A stretch of DNA of 64,000 nucleotides from Acanthosepion pharaonis (GCA_903632075.3 CAHIKZ030005576.1:653001-717000); one strand, 5' to 3'. Positions 1 through 13,524 are shown, counted from the stretch's first letter. Notes: generated by a model not told the origin, from the sequence alone. Numbers and translations are program-made.

Positions 1-1200
1 TATCAGTTAACTATTTATTTTTTATTAATTTCTTTTTATAGTCATGTTGTAGTATAAAACTAAAATTTTTCATTCTACTAAGTTTTTTAAAGCCTATAGA
101 ATAAAAAAGAAATTATATTCATAAACTATTGGTCATATATGGTTAAGGATAATTTATATTTAAACATTTTTACTCAGATTCTTTTTGAGAACTTCTACTT
201 TGTGGCATAGACAGCCAAGAAGATCTTTCCCCAATTGCTACAATCATAACCTCTTTGTCAACTATTATCTATCCTACAATTCCTCATAAATTGCACTTAC
301 TTTCTCCACTTACATCCATGCAGCAACCTCATTCAGTAATCCTCTACCTTGAGAGGCTCTTGGACCTTGTACTGGGTGAACATTTATTAAAAAAAGCATA
401 AACAATACCAGTATCTAGATTCTAGTAGTTGTTGGCCTCTGTACTTAATTCAGTTTTTTGTGCCTTTTTTAAAAAGCGGGTGACAGTAGAAAACTACGGT
501 CGTTGATCTATGACCTTGATGACAGCTCACAGGCTACCGTGTGTAAATAAATGTTACTTTCACTATGTTTTAAATAAAAATGAACTATTATTTTTACCAA
601 AATTTACTTAATTAATCATTAAATTTATTGACTTACTTTGAAAAGAAATCCCCATGACAAATTTTTTATTTTTTTATAGATTTTTAAATTTGTTGTTTAC
701 ATTTTTTGTCAATAATCGTAGTTCTATGAATGATCATACCAATGTTTTAAAAATGTCTAAGAACTAAAAACCCTATTTAAATATGAAAAATTATAGCTTT
801 AGGCTATCATCTTTTTAAAAAAAATAAGAAGACATTTAAATTATTTAAAATCTGTTTTTCAGTTTTATTTTTTTTATAGTGATACAAGTTACTTGACTAT
901 CAAAATATTTTGCTGATATGACGTCACATGACATTATTAGTGTATATGGTCATCAGGGAAAAAACATTTTTCACTGAAATTTTTAAAATAGCAACAGTAA
1001 TAAATAAATAAATAAACTGGCCCAGTACCAAAAAAGCATAAAAGGCAATATCTCTTTCCAAAATACAAATTTTGTTGCTCTTAAGAATCTCAGCTCAAAG
1101 TTATCTCTATCTTGGCAAAGTTGTTTAGTCACTGCCTAAAGAAATGTTTCCTACTTCTATAGAAAGTGACAGGTGTTTTCCATGTCTTCAAGAATGTTGA
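1..1200. repeat. AT-rich DNA with a LINE 3'-end fragment
   Basis: No gene is visible. About 240-400 resembles the LINE 3' ends elsewhere in the window: C/T-rich coding-like text, then CCTTGTACTGGGTGAA and an A-run. The rest is AT-rich without recognisable structure. Confidence 0.4.
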
Positions 1201-1905
1201 TGGACACTCATCCCTGCCTCAATATTGACCCATCAGCCTCCTTAATGTCATCAGCAAACTCCTTGAGGCTATCAACAAAAAGGTTGTTCAACACCTTAAC
1301 AGAAACAACCTTCTGAGCAACAAACAGTATGTATTTCGCTCTTCTAGGTCCACTGCTGATGTCCTATTATAATACACAGAATCAGTTAGGCACATCATAA
1401 TAAATTCATCACAAGAATCATTGCCTTAGATATCTCAAAGGCTTTAATAAGGAGTGGCATAGGAGTTTCCTCCACAAACTCACCAGTTATGGAATCTCTG
1501 GAAGAGTCCTTCTTCTCTGGTAAGACCTTGAAAGTCGTTGTTAATAACCAGGCCTCTGTAACCCATGAGATCAATGTAGGTGTTCCACTATTCACTATCT
1601 GACTTCTCATATGACCGAGATCTAACAGGCCAATGGGGGAAAACTGGCTTGTAACTTTCAATACTTCCAAAAACAATCTAGAAACTTTTCATCATCACCA
1701 AGCTGACCCTGAATTCTCACCAGTTATGAATGATTGCACTCTCAAACTCCATAGGAGATTAATTTTTTCCCACCCTACAACCCCTTTCCTCACAGACACA
1801 ACCTTGCAAACCTCTCACTAATATATTGCTATTTCCATGTAAAATGTTCTGATGAGCTATATTTTCTAGTTCAGACATTTAGAGTTAAGACCCATGACAC
1901 TGTTA
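1201..1905 (+). mobile_element. Degraded non-LTR (jockey-like) reverse transcriptase fragment
   Basis: Translation in broken frames gives reverse-transcriptase pieces: a Y-R-P-I-S-L-L-like start, then K-Q-Y-x-F-R-S-S-R-S-T-A-D-V-L, then a jump to a Q-W-G-K region and C-terminal pieces. Several stops, frameshifts and an apparent internal deletion make it non-functional. Short ORFs here on both strands are fragments or shadows. Confidence 0.65.
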
Positions 1906-1984
1906 TATGAAGCATTTGGTAGTGAGAGAAAGAAATAATGAGGATTAAATTTTAAACAAGTTTTATTGTTGGTAGATCATACAG

Positions 1985-2950
1985 AGGAAATGAAGGATGT
2001 GTGGAATGTCCGTTTCAGTGGCTGGTCATCAGGATGGCAGTTGAATATAAGGGCAGCACTGGGAGTTGACTTAATTCTTGTGTAGGTTTGGCGTGAGGTC
2101 ACAGGATACAGTTGGTGCCTGTGTTGGCTGATCAAGGTCACAGGGGAAGGTAGTATATCATAGAGATATGTTGAAGCTAGGTGAAATGTCAGTTTCAGTG
2201 GGCGATTGTCAGGAGAGTGATCTGGTGTAAGCATAGTGCCAGGAGTTGACCTATTTCCTGTGCTGATCTGGCTGAGGTTACAGGAGATGGTCAGTGCACG
2301 TTTCATTGATTGAGGTCACGATAGTAAATCAATTCATTGATTGGTAGACCTGTTGTGTTGAACCAGGGTGACGTCAGATTGGCATCACATTGGTGGGTCA
2401 AGTGCTTGCACAGTCAGTGTCGATTCCTTGTGGAGTCAAAGTTGCTTGTTTGTGGAATCAGAGTCACTTGGTTGTGGGGTCAGAGTCACTGCTTGCAGAG
2501 TTGGATTTGCCAAGGTGACAGCGTTGATGGTAAGGAAAGCTTGTAGCTTGGTGGTGTCAATGTCGAGATGTTATCAAGTCAGTATTTGTCAAAGGTGACA
2601 GTGTCATCGACGATGAAGATTTGTAGCTAGGTGGGGTCGAATTTGAGATGTTTTTGAGTCAAAGCTGGATATCCAAGTGAGTGAAGCTTGGGAATGGTAA
2701 CAGTCATTAAGAAGTGCGGTCATGTTGAGCAGCAAATGTCATGGTGACAGTGGCAGCAGCAGCACCACCCTGTGTGATGGACAACAGCCCACTGGGCTAC
2801 ATCTACATATGTTGTTCTCAGAGACCTGCTTTTATGCAGGTCTGGCAGTCCCCAGGGGCACCTCTTTTATCAGCAGGAACGTTCATGATTGGCCATTGCC
2901 AGAGCTCACTTCATAGGCTGGATTTGATGTATGGAGCCTAATATGCAGAA
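1985..2950. repeat. GC-richer, G-biased repeat block of unknown family
   Basis: The composition differs sharply from its surroundings (many GT, GGT and GTCA words on the plus strand). It begins with two diverged copies of a unit of about 150 bp (about 1995-2150 and 2165-2300), each with GTTTCAGTGG...GTTGAC...GGTCACAGG-like words. The short ORFs here have no family signature. Probably a mobile-element remnant. Confidence 0.4.
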
Positions 2951-3289
2951 GACAACAACTGTTATTTCACTTTCTGCTTTCGTGATATTCACATCTGGCC
3001 AGTGTGCAGAATGAATCAGGAAGAGATCTAATTGCAACAAAGTATAACAATTCTATGTACATGGAGGTAAATCATTCTCATTCCATTTATATTCCATTGG
3101 TAAGGAGGAAGTTCCATTCGAACACCTTTTTCCAAAGAGCCACTACTTTATAGAACAGAGAGAATGCTTCCAACTTCTTCAAATAACTTTTGTCTGAGAG
3201 ATCCCTTTTTACCTTCTATCAGCAAGGTTGATGCTAACCTCCAGGAGAATAACTCACTGTGTCTTCCCACGGTTAACGTTTTTCTGCTG

Positions 3290-4025
3290 ACAAAAAGTGG
3301 AAAGATTATATTGAATCAGTTGCTAAGTTTGCTGCAAGGAAATTTGGTTCATTGTGTCATGCGAGACAATTTTTCTCATCAAAATCTATTATAAGTCTAC
3401 CATTCATCGTTGCTTTAAATATTATTGCCACATCTGGTATGATGGTTCTGCTATATATTTAGAGATTCTTGATAAAATCCAAAGAAGAATATGCAATGTT
3501 ATTGGTCCTGATCTGGCATCTCAACTTCAGTAACTTTCCCACCACTGTAACATAGCTTTACTGTGCCTTTTCTATAAATATGGTAATTGTTCTGATGATC
3601 TTTCCTCTATGGTACCTAGACTTCATGAGTTTAAGTGCAGTATTAGATTGACAAAAGGTCTCATCATTTTACAGTTGAAATGGAGAATTATAACTGTAAG
3701 TTCTATGCTTATACTTGTCAGTTGCGAAACTGTCTTCCGGCTTTTTGCTCTCAAATCAACTTTGATATTCAAAAATTTAAATGCAATATCAATTGTTATC
3801 TTGTCTTCTTAATTCCTGTTCTTTTATTGTTCTCTTTCCTTAATAGTGTTTTTTCTTATATTCTCTAACACAGTAACCCATTGCATCTTAGTGGCTTTAT
3901 TGCCTTGCTTGGTTTGAAATGATTTTAAGTCCAGGGTCAACCGTTGCCTATACTACATCCATAGAATAACATTTAGTAACTCTCTCTACCTTAGTTGTAT
4001 TGAGTGAACATTTTAAGAAAAAGTA
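3290..4025 (+). mobile_element. LINE (jockey-like) C-terminal fragment
   Basis: In broken frames it encodes K-W-K-D-Y-I-E-S, a Y-L-E-I-L-D-K-I-Q-R-R-I-C-N-V-I-like segment, and the C-terminal region after it. It is followed by a 3' part with GCATCTTAGTGGCTTTATTGCCTTGCTTGG-like text shared with 37.2 and 61.4 kb. Decayed. Confidence 0.6.
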
Positions 4026-4343
4026 TTTACTACTTCATGCTAGGATACAAGGGAGATAATTTAGGTATATTTTAAAATAAACAATTTGTATTTGCCTCCC
4101 TTACATTTACCGATTATTTTACATAATTAAATTAGTTACTTTTTTAAGTGAATAATTTTAAGATATTGTTATAATATTTTATTGAATAAAATAAAAACTA
4201 CTAAACCAAAATTTTTTCAAATAGTAGTGGTAATAGTACCAGTGAGAAGGTAGTTCACAAAACTAACTGTTTCTTTTTTTTTATTTTGCTTAGCTCTAAT
4301 TATTGTGACATATATTCCATGGAAAAATCCATTTTTAATTATA

Positions 4344-4771
4344 CAGGGTAGCCAGTAAAAAATGTTGTAAATTCAGAAAGAGGTAAGACAACCGTTCAAA
4401 ACTGGTGACGACTGATGTGACTGAAAAATTCAGGAAGAATTTCTGTACATTTCGTCAATCCCTACGTTGGATGTTCTTTAAAAATTACAATAACTTGACA
4501 CTCAAAATCAGTGAGTGGTTTAAGCCATACAAGAAGGGTAGATCAAAAGACAAAAGTTGTCTACAAATAACCTTTAAATGACGTGTCATAAGATCGAGCA
4601 GCAATTAATCAATCATAAAAGAACCAATCAGAGTTAAGTAATTATGCAAGAGTCGAATGATTATTCAAGGTCATAATATTCAAGAAATTTATTCAAGGTT
4701 ATTCAAAGTTAATTATTCCTGAATGATAAAACAGTGATAATAAAGTTGATGCTTTTTTACTGGACACTCTG
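4344..4771. mobile_element. TA-flanked MITE, Tc1/mariner type
   Basis: The left end CAGGGTAGCCAGTAAAAAATG and right end (reverse complement CAGAGTGTCCAGTAAAAAAGC) are imperfect terminal inverted repeats. Both are flanked by TA (4342-4343 and 4772-4773), giving a 428-bp element with no coding capacity. A further related right end, CTTTTTTACTGGGAACCCT, lies at 5239-5257 and may mark a second or larger nested copy. Confidence 0.65.
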
Positions 4772-5664
4772 TAGCATCCGAAAAAAGTGAAGATGATGAC
4801 ACAAAATAGAAAGATTTATAAACAACACGTTTCGCCGCCATAATATGTGTTGGGTTTGGCTTCTTCAAGTCAGAATGAAAGACTAAACTAAATGTAAGGA
4901 AATGCGTTGGGACTTCTTAAGAAGAAGGGTGTTTATAATTATGTGTTTGTTAGTCTTGAACAGAAAAATGGAGCCATTTTAGCGTTAATTTATGTGTACT
5001 TGTCTCTCCCTTAGTGTAACCTTGTTCATTATATACACATAGGTGTTTTTTAACATGTGTGTAGAGTTATGTAGGCATGCGTTAATTTGAAAAGAGTTTT
5101 TTTCTGACAACACCCACGTCATTGTACGAGAGTGTATCGGAAAGTTTCTGAACTGTATGCGCTGTGATTGTAACATTAAACAAAGATGTATGCACAGCTA
5201 ATACTACCTGGTACCTGACTTTCTGAATCAGTCTACCACTTTTTTACTGGGAACCCTTTATTTCATATCCGGGATCAAACAAGACAGATAAACTTTATAA
5301 GAATTAACTATGACTTAGGGACTTTGCAGAATTTTTTCAGAAACCTAAGATTATTAAACTATATTTCAACCACATTTCTATATTATAGTATTTTAAAAAT
5401 AGAGAAGGCAACATAGAGGCAGAACAGAAATCATTGGGGAGGGAATTTTCCCATTCTTTCTTTCCCTACATTTGCCAATGTGTGTATAGTTGATTATGAA
5501 CAGATCAGACGTTTATGTTGTTGCTCACTTTACTCTTTGATGCATAATAATACAGCAAACAGCTTTGCTATTTACTCTCCACAAACAGAAAGAAGTTCCA
5601 CTCAGACAACTTTTGCCTCAAGAACTGCCACTTGGGAACAGACACTAATGCAGATGATTAATGT

Positions 5665-5830
5665 GCAGATTGTATAATGCAGAAGCTCAGAATGAGAAAT
5701 TGGAGAACCAAGTTCAAATTCCAGTCAAGTTGATTACATTCACCTATGTGCAAATACCCTTGGAAAATATATGAATCCATTTTGTCCATCATCTATGGGT
5801 TAAATAGTAGGACTTGTATCTGGAAAAATT
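5665..5830 (+). repeat. tRNA-derived SINE, family A
   Basis: It contains a B-box-like AAGTTCAAATTCC, then CACCTATGTGCAAATACCCTTGGAAAA, ATCTATGGGTTAAATAGTAGGACTTG. The same order recurs at 15.2, 21.1, 29.6, 31.3, 44.8, 52.1, 52.7 and 54.7 kb. Confidence 0.6.
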
Positions 5831-5949
5831 ATGGTTATTAAAAAAATCTTAATGCAATATTCATTCACAAAAAAATGAATTATTCTTACAATCCAAAATA
5901 TGTTTTGGCTTTAAATAATTCACAAAGCGTTGATAAGATGTGAAAAACA

Positions 5950-6175
5950 AATCAATAAAATTAATCCCATGTGGATGCTTGTTTGAACATGTCAATCTTG
6001 ACCTTTTCAAGTGTCAATCATTACCTTTCCTCCTTATTTTCATAATCTTCATTTCTTGTCACTTTCTTTTCCATTCATATTACACAACTCATTCAGTATT
6101 ACAATTTCAACTAAGCCTCTACTTTGAGTTGATCTCGAGCCTTGTACAAGGTGAAATTTAATAAAAAAAAAAAGG
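5950..6175 (+). mobile_element. LINE 3' end with A-tail
   Basis: It has L-F-E-H-V-N-L-D-L-F-K-like coding remnants and a pyrimidine-rich 3' part. It ends GAGCCTTGTACAAGGTGAAATTTAATAAAA plus an A-run, the shared 3' terminus also seen near 0.4 and 42.45 kb. Confidence 0.5.
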
Positions 6176-6520
6176 AAAGAAATGAAGTATTGCTATTTAC
6201 TCAGCTTAACTAAAGTCCGCAAGACGTTCGCTAACTACTGGTCTCCAGGGAAGTACACCTTGTCGGATGTTAGCATGAAGAATATAGAACTTATTACTAT
6301 GATGATTTATCATGAGGATAGTGTTAAGGCAGGTTAGGTTTTTCCTTTTACATAGCTATTACCTGAATAGTTATGATTTGAACTAGTTTGTGACTCAAAT
6401 TTGCAAAAATATAAATAATTAACTAAAAAACAATTTTAAAACAAGAATCAATTTATTTGGTCATTTATGAGATTGAAAAACAAACAAAATTTTTAATGTG
6501 TTTATATTTATTGTAAGTAA

Positions 6521-6978
6521 AGTTCATAATGGGAAAATCTACAAAATCTTATGCATGGACTGAAAGCTTCAGTCATTGCTTTCTTGTTATTAGTAACAAA
6601 ATTTTGTAGCAAATGTTAGCACACTAGCATTACCTCTCTCTATTGATTTCCATCTCACACCATTAATTTTTCAGTAAAGATTTCTGTATCATCCCAAAAA
6701 CACACGGATACACACACACACATACTTTTCTGGTGTAAATGCACTTTAAGGACTATAGGATAATTTTTCAAGATCTAATTTCTGTTGTTATCAAACTTAA
6801 GGAAAGTCAATCCATTAATAATGAATTGCAATAAAAGTACTTTATTATATTCTTTTTTAACATTTAACTATAATAATAAACTGGTAGAATTTTTTCAGTT
6901 CATAATGGGAAAAGCTATAAAATCTTATGCATAGACTGAAAGCTTCAATGATTGCTTTCTTATCATTAGTAACAACAG
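6521..6978 (+). repeat. Direct repeat pair of about 85 bp
   Basis: GTTCATAATGGGAAAA..CT..AAAATCTTATGCAT.GACTGAAAGCTTCA occurs at 6521-6605 and again at 6898-6978 with a few differences, about 290 bp apart. The DNA between is AT-rich with a short CA run and no gene. Confidence 0.7.
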
Positions 6979-7484
6979 CATTTAATTTCAACTCTTATTG
7001 AATTTTGGTTGCTCTTTTGAAATAATCTCTACAACTACAAATACATTAAAATGCATTATGTTTGATATTTAAGCAAAACAAATCTCTCTTTAACTAAAAT
7101 CATATCTTAGATATAAAAAAAAAAAATGTTGGTTAAATGAATTCCCAACCTTTGTGAGATGGAATAGGGGGAGAATTTTCTTCAGTTTTTTTTTTTTTTT
7201 TGCACATTTTAATAAAATTTACAATTGAATAGCTTAAAATATATAAGCTAAAAGGTTAAAAAAGATTGCATTTTCCAGTCTTGATTTTACAACTTTCCAA
7301 AACTGAAATATAATTGTCTCTTTGTAAAAGAATAATTTTTTTAGAGAAAAAACATTTTTTTCCTATCTTGGAATTTCTTCTGTGTGTTCTGTTGACTTTT
7401 CTGGAACAAAAAATAAAATAAAAACTTTAGAATTTTTTTTTTTATTAATGAAAACACTTATAAACATATAATTAGACATCAAAT

Positions 7485-7487
<3 letters not shown>

Positions 7488-7530
<43 letters not shown>
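7488..7530. repeat. (TA)n microsatellite
   Basis: About 21 AT dinucleotides without interruption. Shorter TA and TATG runs follow at 7727-7747 and 7789-7810. Confidence 0.95.
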
Positions 7531-7533
<3 letters not shown>

Positions 7534-7778
7534 ATGATGTTGATTAACACGTAACAATAAAAAGGGTTTTAATAGGTTGGTAAATAGGTACAGAAATCGC
7601 CTGAGTAGTCAATAACTAGCTCAGCTAAGAACTGCTCCAACTCTGTCTTCTGACATGCCGCCATTTAACGTCTTTGTTCGCAGACAAGTTCATCTTCAAG
7701 AGGGGTGGTAGGTTTCTGACACAACAATATATATATATATATATATACATTTTCTATAGTAATTTGAATTATAAATAT

Positions 7779-7809
<31 letters not shown>

Positions 7810-7810
7810 A

Positions 7811-9430
7811 TTGTTATGATACACTCCAACGTGTGCACAGGATTGCCTCATCAGTGATGTTACTGACCGGTTCATCACAAGTTTTGGGTCTTTCAACATC
7901 ATACCTGTTCACCTAAGTGAGCCTACCAGAACAATACCTATTCAGGCAGGTGATCCTGAAGCAAATATCCACCAAGCACACAACTATTACGGCACAAAAG
8001 GGGAATAAACTGAATGTTTGTTTTTCTACCTTAGGTCCAACATGTGGAAACACACACTTGCAATGCAATGAACAATGCTTAAACACTGCTTGACATAACA
8101 GGTAAGTAATTTCTACTTGTTGCCAGGAAAGTTTTTACATCCCTCCCCTCAAATGTTGAACTTGGTCATCTCTTTGGATTTTTAACTTTTTATTCCTCCC
8201 AACTCAAACTGCACCTCAACACCCACTGACCTCCATCGTAGAGCTCCATAGATCTGATCTTTTAATCCATAACAATTTTGATGATTTCTCTGCAGATTCT
8301 GGAATTGTTCTGATTGCCTTTCTCTTTTGTTTTTTTTTTTTTCACTCCCCTGTCACCAAGTTGACTTAGGATTCTGCATAAATATCTTTCTGCAAAACCG
8401 CAGCATCTGACTTCAATTGAAAGACAGGTAGTCCGCCATTGGCTAGACTTGCATTTCTCTACCAGCTTGCAAGTTGACAGTTTACATACAGAGTGGGGGA
8501 GGTTTTGCTGGCTTTGACAAAATGCATCACCTTCATTTCAGGCTTGTAACTACTAATGCTGACTGCTGCAGCCACTATTTTGAGAGAAAACAGCAGGATA
8601 TGCCTTCATGAATGAGTTAAATGATGCATCTAGGACCGAGTTCTAGTTTTTGTTAAGGTCAATAAAGACACAATTGAGAGGCATGTTTTTAATGTGAGTT
8701 TCCTACTGAAGAAAGATTTATTCTTCCATTTGTATTTCCCCCATTATAGGCATTATTATATCTGTGATATAATAACACTGTGTAATTCACAGGCATAACA
8801 GAATAGCTGAATGGAAAAAGAATGACAAACATGCTTAGTTCTCAGAGAGAGAATTTTATAATACACAAAGTTAGATATATACACATGTCGCACACAGAGA
8901 AGTTATAACATATATGCAACAACAAACAGTGTGTAAAAAAGGAAACTTTACTGTAATATTTCCCAAACAGAAAACTGGAGTTACGGTGGTTTCTCTATAA
9001 ACCTTGTTTGGTCATGTGTTTTTTTTTTCTGTAAGACATACCACTGTGGGCGAAGGATGTCCTTCTTTTGCAGGCTCTACATTGCAACTTCTCTTCATCA
9101 ACTCTATCACCTGACATCACTCGCTGGCCATCACGTGACCTTTGCTGCTATCTCAACAAAAGGGAGAGAATTGCTGTTTATATCTCTACATTTTGTTCAA
9201 TGTACATTTCTTGTAACTGTTTCACCATAAAAATCAGTAGTTCAACTTGATTAAAAGCCATATTATGCATCTGGGAGATTCTGCTTGGAGATGGCAGTCA
9301 GTCAGTTGATGATAACTTGAGCAAGGTTGGTTGGTCTGTTGGCTGATTTTTAGTGGCATATCAACCACTATGGGTTAATTAATGCCGAAATCTAAATATT
9401 TTGAACACAATTGTATGCCTTCAACTACAG
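7811..9430. other. No gene seen; unclassified intergenic DNA
   Basis: Mixed-composition DNA with T-runs and no exon-like segment that I could support. Part of 7811-8050 is less AT-rich and may be an old repeat. Short ORFs here lack family motifs. Confidence 0.4.
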
Positions 9431-9535
9431 ATAAAATGTATTGTTGGTCATTTTTCTATAAAATGTATTGTTGGTAATTCTACTATAAATAGGTATTGTT
9501 GGTAGTTTTATTATATAAAAAATGTATTTTTATAC
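9431..9535 (+). repeat. Short tandem repeat, unit about 33 bp
   Basis: Three to four imperfect copies of AAAATGTATTGTTGGT followed by a T-rich half. Confidence 0.75.
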
Positions 9536-12500
9536 TTTCATAGTGTTTTGTTTGAGGGTTCACTATTTACCCATAGCTGGGACCCTAACAGGTGCTACCA
9601 CCTCAACTTGAGAAAGGATTTTTCTTGTAATTGAAAGGAGAGAGACGATTCACTTCTTTGTCCTAAAAGAGAATAACAAACAGACATTGTATAGCATCTT
9701 CTCTTTCTCTTATATACACAGAAAAATAACATGAAAGACCACAAGGGTGTTAGTATCTATGGCTTTATACATCTCAGTAAGAATGCCCTCCTTTCCTGGT
9801 ACCCTACCTAAGTTTGGATGGTGTTGGAGGGTAGCAAGTTGAATTCTTGGTCTGACCATTGAGAGGAACCACTCAGTATTTGAACGTCTACTGTTGAAGA
9901 TGTTGGTATTCTGCCCAATATTATCTTAGTTCAACCTGGTCTTTAATTGGAATTTTTCCATCCAAAAACAACAATGGGGTTACGGTTACCTGATCTTAAG
10001 ATGCTGTACACTTCCTTCAAAAAGTGTAGTGAAAGAGATAATCAGCTACCTCGAAAAAGAGTATGTGTTTTGTGTACGATCTGTCGAAGAAAAATTACCA
10101 AAAAGTAGTTAGCAAAAAAAAAAAAAAAAAATCTACTTTAAGGACGAGAATCTATGCTAATGTTCTTCCCTCCCCTGAATGACATGACCAATCAGAAAGA
10201 TCTCTCGGTGAACAAAAGGTGTTGTTCTTCACTTATAAAGGCAGGAGATTTTCTGAGCTCAGGAGATGAACACATGTTTTTGCTGGTGGGAAGTGAAGGT
10301 TGGATGTATGACCCCATTTTGTCATTTCTACGCTGTTAGTTGGACTGTTACAACAGGCTATCATTTGTACTGTGATTTGGCTACAAGTGTTGTGGTCAAG
10401 AGACAAGAAATCTATTGCAGACGTTTAAGTTGACAGTCTTTTCTTTTCTTTACAACCACAGAAAGCTAAAGAACTTCTTGATATTATAGGAGTCAGTATA
10501 GTGTTGTATTTCTTCATTTTGGGCCTTTCACTACTGATCTCATATCTATCTCAATTCTGATTTCACTTTTTCCTCAATTCTTTAAATTACTTTCTGGAAA
10601 CTGACATTTTATGTAAGCTTTATTTTTAGTCACCAAAGTTGCATATGTAATATGTGATTCAAATAAAAAAATACCAGATATCTGAACCAAATTTAATGTT
10701 CATCAGGAACCTTGATCTAAGAAGAGTTGATCTGTAGTGACCCTAATATATACTGGGTTCACCCTAAGAGATACCAAAGCAAGTTTTGTAGTCAGTGCCA
10801 TTTCAGAAGATCAAAATACCTAAAAGCTCCAAGGTTTGACCAAAATCTACCAAGTGCAGAATCAGGCCTCAAAGTCAATGCACCAACATAAAGGAAGTGA
10901 ATCTAGTTGAACTTAGAATGTACACAGACAGGAAATTATATAAATACCCAACCTATCAGGGGAGAGAGAATCCATCACAAGAAAAAGATCAAATGTTCAA
11001 TGAAAAACCCAAAAACACATACCTTTGATTCAGCTGACATTAATTTGAGGGAATCCAGAAATGAATAAACAATTATTTTACATATCAAGAATTTAGTCTT
11101 GTATTCTGATCAGACATGACTATCATTACATTAAACTTGTATTGTTGTTTTCATCAAACCAACTTTCATGGATTTTGGCTTTATGTCCTAACAGCAACTT
11201 AGTAGTCTCAGTGACAGTCTCCCTCAATATGATTGATTTTTTTAATGCTGTCTCTGGAATGGGTCAGGCCATGCTGTAAATTCTAATTCAGTACATGTTG
11301 GAACTGGACAAGGTAGAATAAGTTCTTTAATATTAATTTAATATAAACTACATAAAAGCTAGGAAAATTTAAAAACAAAACATGTTGCTTCCCCTGAACA
11401 ATATATTCGCATGACAGAAAGAAAAATCAGCAAATATGGACCTTTGTGCCTGCCAAGGTCAGCGCTAGGGTCTCGCAACCAAAACTTTGATACAGAGCCC
11501 CCTTCTCTACTACATTTCAATTTCATAATTTCCCAACCTGGCAGCCACTAATCTTTGAAGGAAATTTTTTTTAAATTACCAAAAATCAGGGAATCATCCA
11601 ATTTAAATGAAAATTTCAGTACATATTTATTAATTATTTACTTTTATAATGAATAGTTTTTTTATTTTAAAAAATCTGAGAAAATGTTATTCTTTTTGTA
11701 ATAACCACCAATATTTTCATGACTAAATTTTACCAGAAAGAAAATGTTTCAGTCACAAATTTTTACATTTCCATGAAGATTAATTAAAAGGGACTAGAAA
11801 TTTTATTTTAATTACTAGCTATGGACTTCTGGTTAATATTACTATTAGTAAAAAAAAAAAAAAAAAAAAAATTAAAAAATCAGAGATCCTCCTTAATGGA
11901 TGATCTCAGAATAAAAAAATATTTTACTGAGATATATTACCCTCTTAATTGGTTTAAAAGAACTGTTCAGAAAGAAAATTACAATTTAAAAAAATAAGTG
12001 CTACCAAAAGCATCGGCTCTATAAATTATTATAGCTGATGATTGACAATATAACTTAAATAGTAAAAAAAAGTAAAAAGTACAAAAAGCAGAACATTGCT
12101 GCTGAAACTAGCCGTTTTGGGGATCCAAACTCATCAGGAGTTCCTGTACAGTATGCAACACAAGTCATGCAGATACATGATTTATATTGTTAGTTGATGA
12201 CTGACACAATGTATATTATTACAATGTAATGTCAGTTTAAAAATAATTAAAAAATGGTGGATGGCCATAAAATAGTGCTGAAAAAAAAATGGCAGAGGTC
12301 AAAACAGGGCACTAAAAATCATGGGGGTAAGATGTGCCAGCCCTGGTGCTTGCAAAAAATCGGAGTGTCAAAAGAATGTTTTTTTCCATGATACCACGTT
12401 TATTCTAACTACTTCCACTCTTTGGTAATGTTTATTGTTTTAAAACATGATGATTAGAGTTGTAATGAAACCTAAACATATATAACGAAAGTGAATTTAT

Positions 12501-12590
12501 ACATTTTCTTTTTGTTCTTGAGAATTTGCAACAAAAATATTAAACACTATTTATTTATTAGATTGTTTATTTATGATGTAATGGAATAAC
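9536..12590. other. No gene seen; AT-rich intergenic DNA
   Basis: It contains A-runs (10106-10129, 11850-11870) and scattered repeat-like fragments. There is no convincing exon, RNA gene or transposase piece. Confidence 0.4.
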
Positions 12591-12591
12591 C

Positions 12592-13315
12592 TGTAACCCC
12601 CATGTGTGAATACACTATAGGTAGTAACTACCTACAAGTATCTGTAAGTCAATGGACTACAGAGACTAGCTGAAATCTTTTTCAACTGTGCTGGTCAAAC
12701 TCTCTGCTTTCAGGCAGAGAGAAACTCGGATGAGGCTATGTCAAAGGGCAAAGTCTTGTTCGGAGAGGTGGGTTGACCCGATCCCATTTATGCAGGGTCT
12801 ACAGAGATTTTTTCGATGAGCCTACAGGCTCGAGAAACCCACATTAAATTCGACCTTGTGCCACATGTGACTGCATGGGGCAGTTGCTAGACTAGCTGAA
12901 ATCTTTTTTAACTGCTGGTCAAACTCTCTGCCTCCAAGCAGAGAGGATCCCCAGATGAGTCTCATCTCGGGAAACAGCTACTCGACCCTGTTTTATATGA
13001 GATCTATGGGAATTTTTGGCTGAGCCTATGGGCTCAGATGCCCCACATTAAACCCGGCCTTGTGCCACATCTGATCACATGGGGAGGTTAGTAAATACTT
13101 TAGCTGGAATCTGTTGAGTACAACTCAGACTTATGTGAGAACTACCGACCTTCCAATAGGAGCACTCACTACTGGATTGACTTGCGACGACCTTGTGTAT
13201 AACTGTTACCTTTATTCTTATTGTACTGGTTTTTTACAATAAACCTTTACCTGTTTCATCCACCTTGTTTTTCAAGTATATATTCCTATTAGCACAGAAT
13301 ATAACAATTTACAAG
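12592..13315 (+). repeat. Possible solo LTR-like element containing a tandem duplication
   Basis: The stretch is GC-richer than its flanks. It starts TGTAACCCCC, contains two tandem units of about 220 bp, and ends with CTGTTACCTTT...TTTTTTACAATAAACCTTTACCTG, which resembles the poly(A)-signal region of an LTR. No target-site duplication or coding part was found, so the LTR reading is tentative. Confidence 0.35.
12664..13092 (+). repeat. Tandem duplication of a ~220-bp unit
   Basis: CTAGCTGAAATCTTTTT begins units at about 12666 and 12893. Both continue with GGTCAAACTCTCTGC, a GCAGAGAG word, GAGCCTA.GGCTC, then CCACATTAAA and CCTTGTGCCACAT before a CATGGGG end. The copies have diverged by substitutions and small indels. 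Confidence 0.8.
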
Positions 13316-13371
13316 AGTAATTTTATATTTACAACATTCTAAAAACTAATACAATTGTATTAAGACTGATG

Positions 13372-13492
13372 AATTGGGATCAAATATATATCAAATATGG
13401 ATTGGAATCCAACAGAATAAGATAAAGAACAAATAGGAAACATATTAGATTTATAAACATTTCCTATTTATTACTTATCCTAAAATATATAC

Positions 13493-13524
<32 letters not shown>

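Noticed and set aside
2722..2941. Overlapping 64- and 66-aa ORFs in the GC-richer block
   Set aside because: Two overlapping frames without motifs in a repeat block; neither can be supported as a gene.
7674..7916. 80-aa ORF containing Tyr-Ile repeats
   Set aside because: Its centre is a TA microsatellite; the flanks show no conserved protein.
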